From: JBAOHV01 sp037045265
GTDB lineage: Bacteria; Actinomycetota; Acidimicrobiia; Acidimicrobiales; Microtrichaceae
Assembly (NCBI GenBank): GCA_037045265.1
Contig: JBAOHV010000019.1
Coordinates: 124,001 to 188,000, forward strand
DNA length: 64,000 nucleotides
Direction of reading: 5' to 3'
In this document: positions 1 to 10,582 of the stretch, piece after piece
Layout of the letters: each line of letters starts with the position of its first letter
Numbering within the stretch: the stretch's first letter is position 1
Translations under genes and position numbers: made by a program
The notes under the pieces: generated by a model
Database searches by the model: none
What the model saw: the letters and a program-made list of their open reading frames with translations, nothing else
Told to the model about the DNA's origin: nothing

Positions 1-974
1 GTCAACACGAACGCCGGCGGGATGAGGGCGGTCGAAGTACGGCGTCACCCGCCATCAGGTCCTGGGGCTCGAAGCGGTGCTGCCCGGCGGCGAGGTGCTG
101 CGCAGCGGCGGCAAGTTCGTCAAGTCGTCGACCGGCTACGACCTGACCCAGCTCGTGATCGGCAGCGAGGGCACCCTTGCTCTGGTCACCGAGGCCACGT
201 TGCGGCTCTACCCCAGATCAGAGCACCAGTCGACGGTGCTGGCCCCGTTCACGACCCTGGAGCAGGTCACCGAGGCTGTCCCGCGCATCATCGACTCGGG
301 GCTCGGACCACTCGTGCTCGAGTACATCGACCTGCTGACCATGTCGGCGACGCCAGTCGTACTGCGGACTGGAGCTGGGCATCCCCCAGGAGATCAAGGA
401 CACTGCTCTCGCCTACCTGGTCGTGATGCTCGAGAACTCCTCCCAGGACCGACTGGACGACGACACCCACAGGCTCGCAGAGATGCTGCACGGGCTCGGC
501 GCGATCGACGCCTACGTGCTGCCCGCCAAGTCGGCCGGCGAGCTGATCGATGCCCGCGAGAAGGCCTTCTGGATGGCCAAGGCGAACGGTGCCGACGACG
601 TGATCGACATCGTCGTTCCCCGGGCATCGATCCCGGAGTTCATGGAGAAGGTCAGCGCTCTGGCCGGTGAACACGAGGCGTGGATCGCCGGCTGTGGCCA
701 CGCCGGTGACGGCAACGTCCACCTGGGCGTCTTCTGCGGTGACGAGGAGCGGCGGTCACGCCTTCTCAGCGCCCTGTTCAGTGCGGGCATGGCTCTCGGC
801 GGCACGATCTCGGGCGAACACGGCATCGGGTTCGCCAAGAAGAAGTACTTCAACGCCCTGGAGGACCCGGCCAAGGTGGCGCTCATGCGCCGCATCAAGT
901 CGGCGTTCGACCCCAACGGCATCCTCAACCCCGGCGTCCTGTTCGACGATGCCACGACCGGAGATCAACGATGA
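1..974 (+). CDS. FAD-linked oxidase, C-terminal part (GlcD / D-lactate dehydrogenase-like), 5' truncated
   Basis: The gene enters from the left edge, so its start is missing. It encodes the later FAD-binding part and C-terminal cap of an FAD-linked oxidase that oxidises a 2-hydroxy acid such as glycolate or D-lactate. Visible signatures are 'STGYDLTQLVIGSEGTL' near the start, 'GCGHAGDGNVHLG', 'SGEHGIGFAKKKY' and the family's usual ending 'FDPNGILNPG'. One frameshift near base 352 splits it; dropping one G there joins '..TMSAT' to 'QSYCGLELGIP' and reads through to the stop. Its stop overlaps the next start by ATGA, which suggests translational coupling with the ThDP enzyme. The exact substrate cannot be read from the sequence. 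Confidence 0.85.
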
Positions 975-2542
975 CACAGCCCATGAACGGCGCCCAGGCC
1001 CTGATCCGCACTCTGGTGGACTCCGGGGTCGACACCTGCTTCATGAACCCAGGTACTTCCGAGATGCACTTCGTCTCCGCTCTCGACGCGGTACCGGACA
1101 TGCACTGCGGTCCTCGCACTTTTCGAAGGCGTTGCCACCGGCGCCGCCGACGGCTACGCCCGCATGGCCGGTCGGCCCGCAGCGGTGCTCCTGCATCTGG
1201 GCCCCGGTCTGGGTAACGGGCTGGCCAACCTGCACAACGCCCGGCGCGGCCACACTCCGATCGTGAACATCATCGGCGACCACGCGACCTACCACGCCAA
1301 GTACGACGCTCCCCTCCAGAGCGACATCGCGGCGATCGCCTCCGGTGTGTCGAGTTGGATCCGAACCTCGACCGATCCGATGCAGGTGGCCCGCGACGCA
1401 GCCGACGCAGTCGCCGCGGCCTACGGCCCTCCCGGACAGGTCGCGACGCTGATCCTTCCCGCCGACGTGTGCTGGCTGGACAGCGACGGACCCGTCGGCC
1501 CTTCACCGGTCGCAGAGCCGGCAGGCGTCGACAGCAACGTCATCGAGGAGATCGCCGCCGTGCTGCGCTCCGGTCGCGCGTACCGCGATCCTGGCCGGCG
1601 GGACGACGATGACCGGTGCAGGCCTCGAGGCGCTGTCGCCGCGTCGGTACAACATCTGGCGCCAAGGTGCTGGCCGAGACCTTCCCGGCACGGCTCTCAC
1701 GCGGCGCCGGTCTGCCGGCCGTCGAGCGTCTCGGCTACCTGGCCGAGTTCGCGCAGATGCAGCTCGACGGTCTGGAGCACCTGGTCCTGGTCGACACCGT
1801 GTCGCCCGTGTCGTTCTTCGCCTACCCGGACAAGGCGTCGGACCTGGTGCCCGAGGGCTGTGTCGTGCACACGCTCGCCGCCGGTGGCCAGGACGCGCGT
1901 CGGCCGCGCTCGGTTGCGCTCGCCGAGGAGCTCGAAGCTGCGCCGGACGCGACTACACCCGCGGCAGCGTTCCGCCCCGACCGCCCCACCGGCGCGCTGA
2001 CCGCCGAGACCTTCGCTGCCGCTGTCGGTGCACTGTTGCCCGAGGGAGCGATAGTCGCGGACGAAGGCAACACGAGCGGGTTGTTCGTATCGGGCATGAC
2101 CGCAGGAGCTCCTGCGCACGACTGGATGCGCCTGACCGGCGGCGCGATCGGCTACGGCATGCCTGTCGCCACCGGCGCAGCGATCGCGTGTCGCGACCGC
2201 AAGGTGCTCAACCTCCAGGCCGACGGCAGCGCCATGTACACGCTTCAGGCGCTGTGGACCCAGGCACGTGAGGGGCTCGACGTGACCACGGTCATCCTCA
2301 ACAACCGCTCGTATGCGATCTTGAACCTCGAGCTGTCACGTGTCGGCGCCGAGCCGGGCCCGAAGGCGCTCGAGATGCTAGATCTGACCAATCCGGACAT
2401 GGACTTCGTGTCCATGGCACAGGGCATGGGCGTCACGTCGTCCCGGGCGACCACCGCCGAGGAGTTCACGCGCCAGCTCGAAGAGGCACTCGCCACACCG
2501 GGGCCGGCACTGGTCGAGGCCGTTCTCCCCCCGCTGCTCTGA
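971..2542 (+). CDS. Thiamine-diphosphate enzyme, acetolactate synthase / benzoylformate decarboxylase-like
   Basis: This is a ThDP-dependent decarboxylase or synthase of about 522 residues once restored. The N-terminal pyrimidine-binding part starts with 'MNGAQALIRTLVDSGVD' and continues as 'FEGVATGAADGYARMAG'. The C-terminal cofactor part carries 'ADGSAMYTLQALW' followed by 'VILNNRSY', the GDG...NN type ThDP/Mg motif with Ala in place of the first Gly. Frameshifts lie near 1110, 1581 and 1640, and each is repaired by removing one base. It begins inside the stop of the FAD oxidase (ATGA), so the two may act on successive 2-oxo or 2-hydroxy acid intermediates; that is inference. True acetolactate synthase is less likely, because no regulatory subunit gene follows. 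Confidence 0.8.
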
Positions 2543-4519
2543 GCGACTGCGACGCGCTCGACCTGCTCGCGCAGGTCACCGGCGCGATACCCGACGGCGA
2601 GGACCGTCCTTCCCGAGCGCGAGATGACCCGCGCCGTGCAACATGCCTTCCGCACCAAGAGACACCTCGCGGTCCAGGGCCCGACGGGTGTAGGAAAGTC
2701 GCTCGCGTACCTGCTGGCGGCCATCGCGTCGACCGGCCCCGACCAACGCACGATGGTCGTCACGTCGTCGCGCGCACTCCAGGACCAGCTGGCACGGGTC
2801 GACCTACCGTTCCTGGCGTCGACGTTGCAACGCCGGTTCAGCTATGCAGTGCTGAAGGGTCGCTCCAACTACCTCTGCGCCGCCGCGCTCGACGAGGTGC
2901 GGGTGCAGTTGCGCCGCGGCGAGCACCAGTCGAGCCTCGACCTGGATACGAGCACCGCAGAAGTGGTCGGGGTCGACCTTTCCGACGGGGCTCTGCGTGG
3001 CGAGGTCGAGATGCTGCTCGACTGGTCGGAGCACACCGATCAGGGCGATGTGGCCGAACTGGACGAGACCCCGAGTCAGCGTGCCTGGTCGTCGGTGTCG
3101 GTCGGTCCCGGCGAATGCGTCGGTGCGGCGAACTGCGCCTTCGCGTCGGAATGCTGGTCGGAGCAGGCCCGTGAGCGCGCCGAGGCGGCGGATCTGGTCA
3201 TCGTCAACGCCCACCTGTACGGCGCGCACGTCCAGACCGGCCGGACGCTGCTGCCCGAGCACAACAGGCTGGTGATCGACGAGGCGCACGAGTTCGAGGA
3301 CTCGATCGTCGGGTCGCTGAGCATCGAGATGACCGAGGGACGCGTGGCGAATCTCGCACGTGTGCACGAACGCTGCATCGCTGACGAGGCGAAGGTGTCC
3401 ACCTCGCTACGTTCGGCCGGCCAGATGCTCGAGGCGCTGCTGACCGCCATGACGGCCGACATGGAAGGGTCGACCCAGCAGCTCCGCCTGCGTGGGGGCA
3501 TCGGCAAGGAGCTCTCTGCGGTGCTGTCCACCGTCGCGTCGGCGGCCGACAGGGCCCTGAACAGCCTTCGCCGCGCGGCGAAGCTCGCGGGCGAGTCGAG
3601 CGCCCGGCACCGGATCGACCGAGCGGTGCGGGTGGCCGAAGGGGTCCTCGGCGACGCCCAGTCGCTGCTCGGCACCCAGGGCCCCGGAACGGTCTGTTGG
3701 GTCGAGAAGGCCCGCGGCGGGCGCCACGCCGTGCGACTGACCAGGATCGACGTGGGAGCGACGCTGCGTGCACACGCCTGGGAGGACGTTGACATCACCG
3801 TCGTGTGCTGTTCGGCGACTCTCGAACGCGGTACTGCGCACCGCCTGGGCCTGGACGCGGAGTACCTGGCGGTTGACTCACCGTTCGACTTCGCCGAGCA
3901 GGGGGTGCTGCACGTGCCCAGGCTGGCCAGGCCTGGCCGACCGGAGTGGCCAGAGCAGGTGGCCGAGGTCGTGATCCACCTGATCGAACAGCTCGACGGG
4001 CGGACCCTGGCGCTGTTCACCTCGAACCGGATGCTGCGCGCGACGGTCGAGACCTGCCGAGATGCGTTGCCGGACCGGGTGATCCTCTGCCAGGGCGACG
4101 CGCCGAACCCGGTGCTGCAGCGCCGGTTCCTCGAGGAGGAGCACACGAGCCTGTTTGCCACCGCCAGCTTCTGGACCGGCATATCGAGTCCGGGCACGAC
4201 GTGCTCCGCGGTGGTGCTCGACAAGATCCCGTTCCCGGTGCCGACGGACCCGATCGTCGAGGCACGCTCGGAGCTCGTCGGTGACGACCGGGCGTTCATG
4301 GAGGTGTCGGTACCGGCCGCGGCGATGCAGCTGGCGCAGGGCGTCGGGAGGCTGATCCGCACCCGCACGGACCGCGGCGTGGTGACGATCTGCGACCCCC
4401 GCCTGGCCGAAGCCCGCTACCGGGAGCGGATCCTGGAGCTGTTGCCGCCCATGCGCCGTGCCCGCAACCGCGACTTCGTCGACAGGTTCATCGCGTCGCT
4501 GGAGCTGGAACCAGGCTGA
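2539..4519 (+). CDS. dinG: DinG/Rad3-type ATP-dependent DNA helicase
   Basis: A superfamily 2 helicase of the iron-sulfur DinG/XPD group, about 660 residues, expected to unwind damaged or R-looped DNA in the cytoplasm. Walker A is 'GPTGVGKS' and the DEAH box is 'VIDEAHEFED'. Between them sit four cysteines, one in 'NYLCAAAL' and three in 'CVGAANCAFASECW', spaced as in the 4Fe-4S domain. The C-terminal helicase motif appears as 'GVGRLIRTRTDRG'. A methionine at 2624 opens the long frame, but family-typical sequence ('LLAQVTGAIPDGEDRP') lies just upstream in another frame. Removing one C near 2613 joins them and places the start near 2539, overlapping the ThDP gene. The start codon itself is not resolved. 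Confidence 0.85.
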
Positions 4520-5991
4520 GATCGCCGTCTTGTCGCCTGCGCAGGCGGCGGCGGTAGCGCACGGTGTAGTCCGGCCAGTTGTTCGTGACCCGCCCGCTGT
4601 CGGTCTTGTACCAGGAGTGGCAGTCCTCGGCCCACACGGTCCGGGTGAGCGCCTCGTCGATCTCGGCCTCGTAGCGGCGCATTGCAGCGGGAGTCACCTC
4701 GGCCGCAGCGATGCCATTTCGCTGCATGTCGACGAGAAGCGAGCGGATCCAGCGGGCCTGCTGTTCGATCATGAAGAGGATCGAGTTGTGGCCGAGGTTG
4801 GTGTTGGGCCCGTAGAGCATGAACAGGTTGGGGAAGCCTGGAACGCCGATACCCAGGAACGCCGATGCCCCCTCGCCCCAGGTCTGGAAGAGGTCGGCGC
4901 CGTCCGTGCCCGTGATGCGCAGCGGTGAGAGGAACTCCGTGGCACGGAACCCGGTGCCGAAGATGATCGTGTCGACGGGGAACTCGCGCCCGTCGACTGT
5001 GTGGATCGCATGCTCGCTGACCCGCTCGACGTCGGCGGTGACGACGTCTACGTCGGGTCGTGTGACAGTCGGGTACCAGTCGTTGGCGATCAGAAGCCGG
5101 CGACACCCGGGGGTGTAGTCGGGTATCAGCGCGTCGGCGGGCAGCCGCTCCGACACCATCGGCGCGAGCTGTTTGGCGAAGGCCTTCTGGACCAGCGCAC
5201 CCAGGCGTGAGCCCTTGCGCATGAGGTTGAAGCGAGCTTCGAAGCGCCAGTAGATGGACGCCCGGTAGGCACGCTGCACGACGGGAACGCGCTCGAGCAG
5301 CCATCGCTCCCACGCGCGGTAGGCACGATCGGGCTTGGGTGCCACGTAGTTGACGCTGCGCTGGAACAGAACCGTCCTGCGTGCCAGACGCGCCACACGT
5401 GGCGCGAACTGGATGGCGCTCGCACCGATGCCGATCACCGCGGACGCGCTCGGCTCGAAGGTCGTGGTCGTGGTTCCAGCGTGCCGAGTGGAACACCGTC
5501 CCCACGAACTTCTCGAGGCCGGGGATGTCGGGTGTGTAAGGGCGGTTCAGCTGGCCCAGGCCCGAGACGATCACGTCGGCACGGACCCGCTCACCCGTCG
5601 CGAGCTCGAGCGTCCACGCCAGGTCCTCGCCGTCCCACGAGGCGGCGACGACCTCGACGCCGAGCCGCAGGTGCGGCCCGAGATCGTGGCTGTCGACCAG
5701 CGACTCGAAGTACTCGAGGATCTCGGGCTGTTCGGCGAACTTGCGGGTCCAGTCGGTCTTGGGGGCGAACGAGAAGCTGTACAGGTGCGACGGGACGTCA
5801 CATGCAGCACCCGGGTAGGTGTTATCTCGCCATGTACCCCCCACGCCGTCGGACTTCTCGTAGATCGTGTAGGTGTCGATCCCGGCATCCCGGAGCTGCA
5901 TCGCCATGCACAGCCCAGCGGCCCCAGCTCCGAGGATCGCGACGCTGGGCGTCGTTCTGCTCGACACCACATGACCCCGACGGTCCGTCAC
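4488..5991 (-). CDS. Flavin-containing (Baeyer-Villiger type) monooxygenase
   Basis: A class B flavoprotein monooxygenase of about 500 residues using FAD and NADPH to oxygenate a ketone or heteroatom substrate. The FAD motif is 'AILGAGAAGLCMAMQL', followed by 'GGTWRDNTYPGAACDVPS'. The Baeyer-Villiger fingerprint region appears as 'FVGTVFHSARWNHD', and the NADPH Rossmann motif is 'VIGIGASAIQF'. A frameshift near 5443 lies just before that second Rossmann motif and is repaired by dropping one base. I place the start at a GTG at 5991 because an ATG-like extension to 6024 would run into a palindromic operator; GTGs at 5970 and 5967 are alternatives. Its 3' end overlaps the convergent helicase gene by 32 bases. 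Confidence 0.8.
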
Positions 5992-6008
5992 TCGACAACC
6001 CCCCGTAC

Positions 6009-6024
6009 TTGACCGAACGGTCAA
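6009..6024. promoter_or_regulatory. Perfect 7-bp inverted repeat, probable repressor operator
   Basis: TTGACCG-AA-CGGTCAA is a perfect dyad with a two-base spacer, typical of TetR/GntR-size operators. It lies between the divergent monooxygenase and thioredoxin genes, about 18 bases upstream of the proposed monooxygenase start, so it most likely controls that gene. No regulator gene is adjacent. Confidence 0.55.
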
Positions 6025-6126
6025 GAGGGTATCGGGCCGGGACTATGCACGTGACCCAGCGTGTTGGATCCACATACCCCCCAGGGCATATGCAGTGCCC
6101 GGTGACCCACCAAGGAGCCCAACCAG

Positions 6127-6501
6127 ATGAGCACCGTCGATCTGACCCTCGCAGACTTCGAGTCGACCGTCACAGCACCAGGGACCGTGCTGGTCGACTT
6201 CTGGGCGTCGTGGTGCGGCCCCTGCCGCTCCTTCGCCCCGGTGTTCGAAGCGGCAGCTTCGGAGAACCCGGAGATCACCTTCGCCAAGGTCGACACCGAG
6301 GCTGAGCAGCAGCTCGCCGGCGGCCTGGGAATCCAGTCGATCCCCACGTTGATGATCTTCCGGGACGGGATCCTCATGTTCTCCCAGCCCGGAGCGCTGC
6401 CCAGGGCGAGCCTCGACGACCTGATCTCCCAGGTCCAGTCCCTCGACATGGATCAGGTCCGTGCCGAGCTCGGCATCGAGACCGTCGACGCCACGGACTG
6501 A
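6127..6501 (+). CDS. trxA: Thioredoxin
   Basis: A 124-residue cytosolic thioredoxin that reduces protein disulfides. The redox site WCGPC is at residues 29-33, preceded by 'VLVDFWAS', and the cis-proline loop is 'IQSIPTLMIF'. An AAGGAG ribosome site sits about 10 bases before the ATG. The C-terminus is some 15 residues longer than a minimal thioredoxin and acidic ('LGIETVDATD'). It is transcribed divergently from the flavin monooxygenase. The reading frame is intact. No thioredoxin reductase gene is in the window. Confidence 0.95.
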   Translation: MSTVDLTLADFESTVTAPGTVLVDFWASWCGPCRSFAPVFEAAASENPEITFAKVDTEAEQQLAGGLGIQSIPTLMIFRDGILMFSQPGALPRASLDDLISQVQSLDMDQVRAELGIETVDATD

Positions 6502-6559
6502 ATGAGGAATCGTCGGTCCTGGGAGCACCCGGCGCTGCGACGGCCGTAGATTCGATGTC

Positions 6560-7783
6560 GTGTGCGACACGATGGTTGCCCGTACCGACGGCGGCTGGCT
6601 GTTCGCCAAGAACAGCGACCGCGATCCGAACGAGGCGCAGTTCCTCGATTGGCGCCCTGCACAGGTGCACACCCGGGACGCCACCGTGCGCTGCACCTGG
6701 ATCGAGGTGCCGCAGGCAGCCAGTACCCGAGCTGTGCTCCTGTCGCGTCCCTGGTGGATGTGGGGTGCCGAGATGGGTGCCAACGATGCCGGGGTCGTGA
6801 TCGGCAACGAAGCGGTCTTCACCGACGCACACGAGGAGACCACGGGGCTGCTGGGCATGGACCTGTTGCGTCTGGCGCTGGAACGCTCGTCGTCGGCCGC
6901 GGACGCGGTGCAGGTGATCGTCCACCACCTCGAGCGCTACGGACAGGGCGGGTCGTGCAGCTTCGACCATCCCGGATTCAGCTACGACAACAGCTTCCTG
7001 ATCGCCGACCGCGACGAGGCGATCGTGGTCGAGACCGCAGGCAGGCGATGGGCGACCGAGGTGGTCACCGGCGCAGCCAGGAGCATCTCGAACGGTTTGA
7101 CCATCCCGGCTTTCGCACGCAAGCACCGTGATCGTCTGCGCTCGACAGTGGCGGCGTGCGACGCACGACGGGCCATCACCACAGCTGCAGCGACAGCGGC
7201 CGTCGACGTGTCCGACCTTGCCCGCACCCTCAGGTCCCACGGCAGCACCCGCACACCCCGGTACAGGTTCCACAACGGGGCCATGTCCGCGCCATGCATG
7301 CACGCCGGGGGCCTGCTCGCGTCGAGCCAGACGACGGCGTCGTGGATCGCGGACCTGCGCGGCGACAGCGACGTGCACTGGGTGACCGCCACCGCGGCGC
7401 CCTGCACGTCGATCTTCGTGCCGGCGCGTGTGGACGAGTCGTGCGACCTGGGCCCCACTCCCACCAACCGTTGTGACGAAGCCACGCTCTGGTGGCGCCA
7501 CGAGAGGCTCCACCGACTGGTCACACGCGATCCGGGTGCACTCCTCGCTCGCTACTCACACGTCCGGGACCGAACCGAGGCCCGTTGGTTCGACCAACCA
7601 CCCCGCTCCGCCGACGCGTTCGCCCACTCCGAGCAGCTGCGCCGGGACTGGATCGCCGGCATCGGGGCAGCACGGCCGCTCGACGTACGCCCCTCCGCTG
7701 TCCGGCGACGCTGGCGACGACTCGACCGCGCAGCGGGGATCTCCGAAGTCGGAGCTCCCGGGAACACCGGAGCGTCCGCATGA
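6560..7783 (+). CDS. C69 family (secernin / dipeptidase-like) Ntn hydrolase
   Basis: A 407-residue protein of the peptidase C69/secernin group, Ntn hydrolases that use an N-terminal cysteine to cut amide bonds in dipeptides or related compounds. Starting at the GTG at 6560 gives 'MCDTMVA', so Cys2 becomes the nucleophile after Met removal, exactly as the family requires; the ATG five bases upstream is in a different frame. Further family marks are 'LFAKNSDRDPNEAQ' and 'GANDAGVVIGNEAVF'. The frame is intact. Its stop overlaps the amine oxidase start (ATGA), suggesting a unit that releases and oxidises amino compounds. The substrate is unknown. Confidence 0.85.
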   Translation: MCDTMVARTDGGWLFAKNSDRDPNEAQFLDWRPAQVHTRDATVRCTWIEVPQAASTRAVLLSRPWWMWGAEMGANDAGVVIGNEAVFTDAHEETTGLLGMDLLRLALERSSSAADAVQVIVHHLERYGQGGSCSFDHPGFSYDNSFLIADRDEAIVVETAGRRWATEVVTGAARSISNGLTIPAFARKHRDRLRSTVAACDARRAITTAAATAAVDVSDLARTLRSHGSTRTPRYRFHNGAMSAPCMHAGGLLASSQTTASWIADLRGDSDVHWVTATAAPCTSIFVPARVDESCDLGPTPTNRCDEATLWWRHERLHRLVTRDPGALLARYSHVRDRTEARWFDQPPRSADAFAHSEQLRRDWIAGIGAARPLDVRPSAVRRRWRRLDRAAGISEVGAPGNTGASA

Positions 7784-9189
7784 ACCGGGTCGTGGTGATC
7801 GGAGCCGGTCTGGCCGGACTATGTGCGGCACGGCGGCTCATCGCCGCCGGGGTCGACCTGACGGTGCTCGAGGCCAGGGACCGTGTCGGCGGTCGCACCG
7901 AAGGGGGCACCACGGTCGACGGTACCCGGGTCGAACTGGGCGGACAGTGGATCGGTCCGACCCAGAACCGCATGTACGAGCTCGTCGCCGAGCTGGGTCT
8001 TGACACCTTCCCGACCTACAACACCGGGCGTCATGTGATCCACCTTGGTGGCAGGTCGTCGCTGCTGGGGTCGCACAGGGGCGCGGTCCCACACCTGAAC
8101 CCCATTGCGCTCGCTGACCTGTTCAGGGGGCTGAAGCGCTTCGACCGTCTCGCGAACCGCGTTCCGTTGGACGAGCCATGGCTCGCCCCCGAGGCGCGCG
8201 AGCTCGACGGACAGACGTTCGAGACCTGGATCCGTGCGAACCTGCGCACCGAGCTGGGGCGCTCGTACTTCCGGGTCGTGACCGAGGCGGTGTTCTCGAC
8301 CGAGAGCACCGACCTCTCCGCCCTGCACGCGGCCTTCTACGCCCATTCCGGCTCCGATCTCGAGACGCTGTTGTCGGTCGAAGCGGGTGCGCAGCAGGAC
8401 CGGATCGTAGGTGGAGCAATCCGCATCAGTGAGGCCATCGCAGACGATCTCGGCGATGCGGTGCGCCTGGGTTCGCCGGTGCGGCGCATCGAGCACGACA
8501 CCGACACGGTCACCGTCACGACCCGCAGCGGCCGGTCCCACCGAGCAGATGCCGTGATCGTCGCACTTCCACCGACGCTGGCCGGGCGCATCGAGTACGC
8601 ACCTGCACTTCCGGGCTGGCGCGACCAGCTCACGCAGCGCCTGCCAGCCGGGTCGGTGATCAAGTTCCACATGGTCTACGACGAGCCGTTCTGGCGTGCC
8701 GACGGGCTGACCGGTCAGGCCGCATCCGACACCGGCCCGGTGAAGGTCACCTTCGACAACTCCCCTTCCGATACCTCGGTCGGGATCCTCATGGGCTTCA
8801 TGGAAGCGAACGACGGCCGCGTCTGGTCCCGCCGCAGCCCCGGCGAGCGTAGAAGGGCTGCGACTGCATGCCTGGAGCGCTACTTCGGACCGCGTGCCCG
8901 GCGCAGCATCGACTACGTGGAACGCGACTGGATCGCCGAGGAGTTCAGTCGGGGCTGCTACGGGGCGCACTTCACTCCGGGTGTGTGGACCGGCTACGGC
9001 GACGCGCTGCGGACGCCGATCGGTCCGATCCACTGGGCCGGAGCAGAGTGCTCCGGAGTCTGGAACGGCTACATGGAAGGTGCAGTGCGCTCCGGGGAGC
9101 AGTGCGCTGACGACGTGATCGATGAGCTCCGCCATCGACGAACCGACTCCCATGACGGGCAGATGGACCCAGTAGGAGAAGCCTCATGA
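7780..9189 (+). CDS. Flavin monoamine oxidase family protein
   Basis: A 469-residue FAD amine oxidase, expected to oxidise a primary amine or polyamine to an aldehyde with release of ammonia and peroxide. The dinucleotide fold is 'VVVIGAGLAGLCAARRL', followed by 'EARDRVGGRTEGG'. The C-terminal FAD site is 'HWAGAECSGVWNGYMEGA'. 'SRGCYGAHFTPGVW' places a cysteine where monoamine oxidases carry the cysteinyl-FAD link, so covalent FAD is possible. The frame is intact. It overlaps its neighbours at both ends by four bases (ATGA), in a chain of peptidase, oxidase and fumarase. No signal peptide is seen, so it is cytosolic. Confidence 0.9.
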   Translation: MNRVVVIGAGLAGLCAARRLIAAGVDLTVLEARDRVGGRTEGGTTVDGTRVELGGQWIGPTQNRMYELVAELGLDTFPTYNTGRHVIHLGGRSSLLGSHRGAVPHLNPIALADLFRGLKRFDRLANRVPLDEPWLAPEARELDGQTFETWIRANLRTELGRSYFRVVTEAVFSTESTDLSALHAAFYAHSGSDLETLLSVEAGAQQDRIVGGAIRISEAIADDLGDAVRLGSPVRRIEHDTDTVTVTTRSGRSHRADAVIVALPPTLAGRIEYAPALPGWRDQLTQRLPAGSVIKFHMVYDEPFWRADGLTGQAASDTGPVKVTFDNSPSDTSVGILMGFMEANDGRVWSRRSPGERRRAATACLERYFGPRARRSIDYVERDWIAEEFSRGCYGAHFTPGVWTGYGDALRTPIGPIHWAGAECSGVWNGYMEGAVRSGEQCADDVIDELRHRRTDSHDGQMDPVGEAS

Positions 9190-10572
9190 GCTCGGACTTC
9201 CGGATCGAACACGATGCGCTCGGCTCGATCGAGGTGCCCGCCGATGCCCTCTGGCAGGCCCAGACCCAGAGGGCGGTGCTCAACTTCCCCATCTCCCACC
9301 GGCGTGTCGACCCTGCGCTGATCCACGCGATCGCCAGGATCAAGGCCGCTGCGGCCACCGTCAACTCTGAGCTGGGCGTGCTCGAACCCGATGTCGCCGG
9401 GGTCATCGGCGCGGCTGCGATGGCGGTCGCAGCGGGAGAACACGACGAGCACTTCCCGGTCGACGTGTTCCAGACCGGGTCGGGCACCTCGACGAACATG
9501 AACGTCAACGAGGTCGTGGCGACGCTCGCCACCCGGTCGCTCGGACGGATTGTTCACCCCAACGACCACGTGAACGCCTCGCAGTCCTCCAACGATGTGA
9601 TCCCGACAGCGATCAGACTCGCCGCCCTCGACTCGGTCTCGACCGGGCTGCTGCCTGCGCTGGACAGCGCTCGCGGCTTCTCTGCTCCGGGCGCGGGACC
9701 GCTTCGCGACGGTGGTCAAGGCGGGTCGGACCCATCTGATGGATGCCGTCCCGGTGACCCTGGGCCAGGAGTTCGGGGGCTACGCGCGGGCGATCGAGCT
9801 CGGAGTGCAACGCCTCGGCGCGGTGCTTGCTCGATTGGGAGAGCTGCCTTTGGGCGGCACCGCTGTCGGGACCGGTCTAAACGCGCCGCCAGGGTTCGCT
9901 CGGCAGTGCATCGCGGTGCTGGCCGACGAGTACGGCCTCGAGCTCGCCGAGGCCGAGGACCACTTCGAGGCCCAGGGAGGCCAGGACGTGCTGGTCGAAC
10001 TGAGCGGTGCGTGCAGGGTGGTGGCGGTGAGCATGAACAAGCTCGCGACCGACCTGCGTTGGATGGGCTCAGGTCCTGCCGCGGGGCTCGGCGAGCTGCG
10101 TCTACCGGACCTGCAGCCGGGCAGCTCCATCATGCCCGGCAAGGTGAACCCGGTGCTGCCAGAGGCGGTTCACCAGGTGGTAGCCCAAGTGGTCGGCAAC
10201 GACGCGGCGATCGCCATGGCGGGGGCGTCAGGTGCGTTCGAGCTCAACGTGATGCTGCCTGTGATGGCAGAGAACCTGATGTCGTCCATCCACCTACTGA
10301 CCAACGTGTCGACGCTGCTGGCCCAGCGTTGCATCGACGGGATCGAAGCGGACGAAGAGACATGCCTGCGCTATGCGGGGTCGTCGCCGTCGCTCGTGAC
10401 CGCTCTCGTCCCACTGATCGGCTACGAGGCAGCAGCAGCCGTCGCCCACCGGGCCGTCGAGGAACGACGCACGATCGCCGAGATCGTCCTGGATGCGGGC
10501 CTCGCCAGCCCGGAGCAGCTCGATGAGGCGCTCGACGTGCTGGCGATGACCCGCGGGGGCATCCGCTCCTGA
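9186..10572 (+). CDS. fumC: Fumarate hydratase, class II
   Basis: Class II fumarase, about 461 residues restored, converting fumarate to L-malate in the TCA cycle as a homotetramer. Conserved regions are 'FQTGSGTSTNMNVNEV', 'HVNASQSSNDVIPTAI', 'KAGRTHLMDAVPVTLGQEF' and the superfamily signature 'GSSIMPGKVNP'. One frameshift near 9671 is repaired by dropping a G, giving 'SLAASLLRARDRFATVVK'. A frameshift in a core metabolic gene with all catalytic motifs intact argues for a sequence error rather than decay. Its start overlaps the amine oxidase stop (ATGA), an unusual operon partner for fumarase. Confidence 0.93.
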
Positions 10573-10582
10573 GCCAGCCGGC

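Noticed and set aside
971..2542. Programmed frameshifting as the cause of the many breaks
   Set aside because: Breaks occur at unrelated sequences, several per gene, without shared slippery sites or downstream structures, in genes where recoding is unknown.
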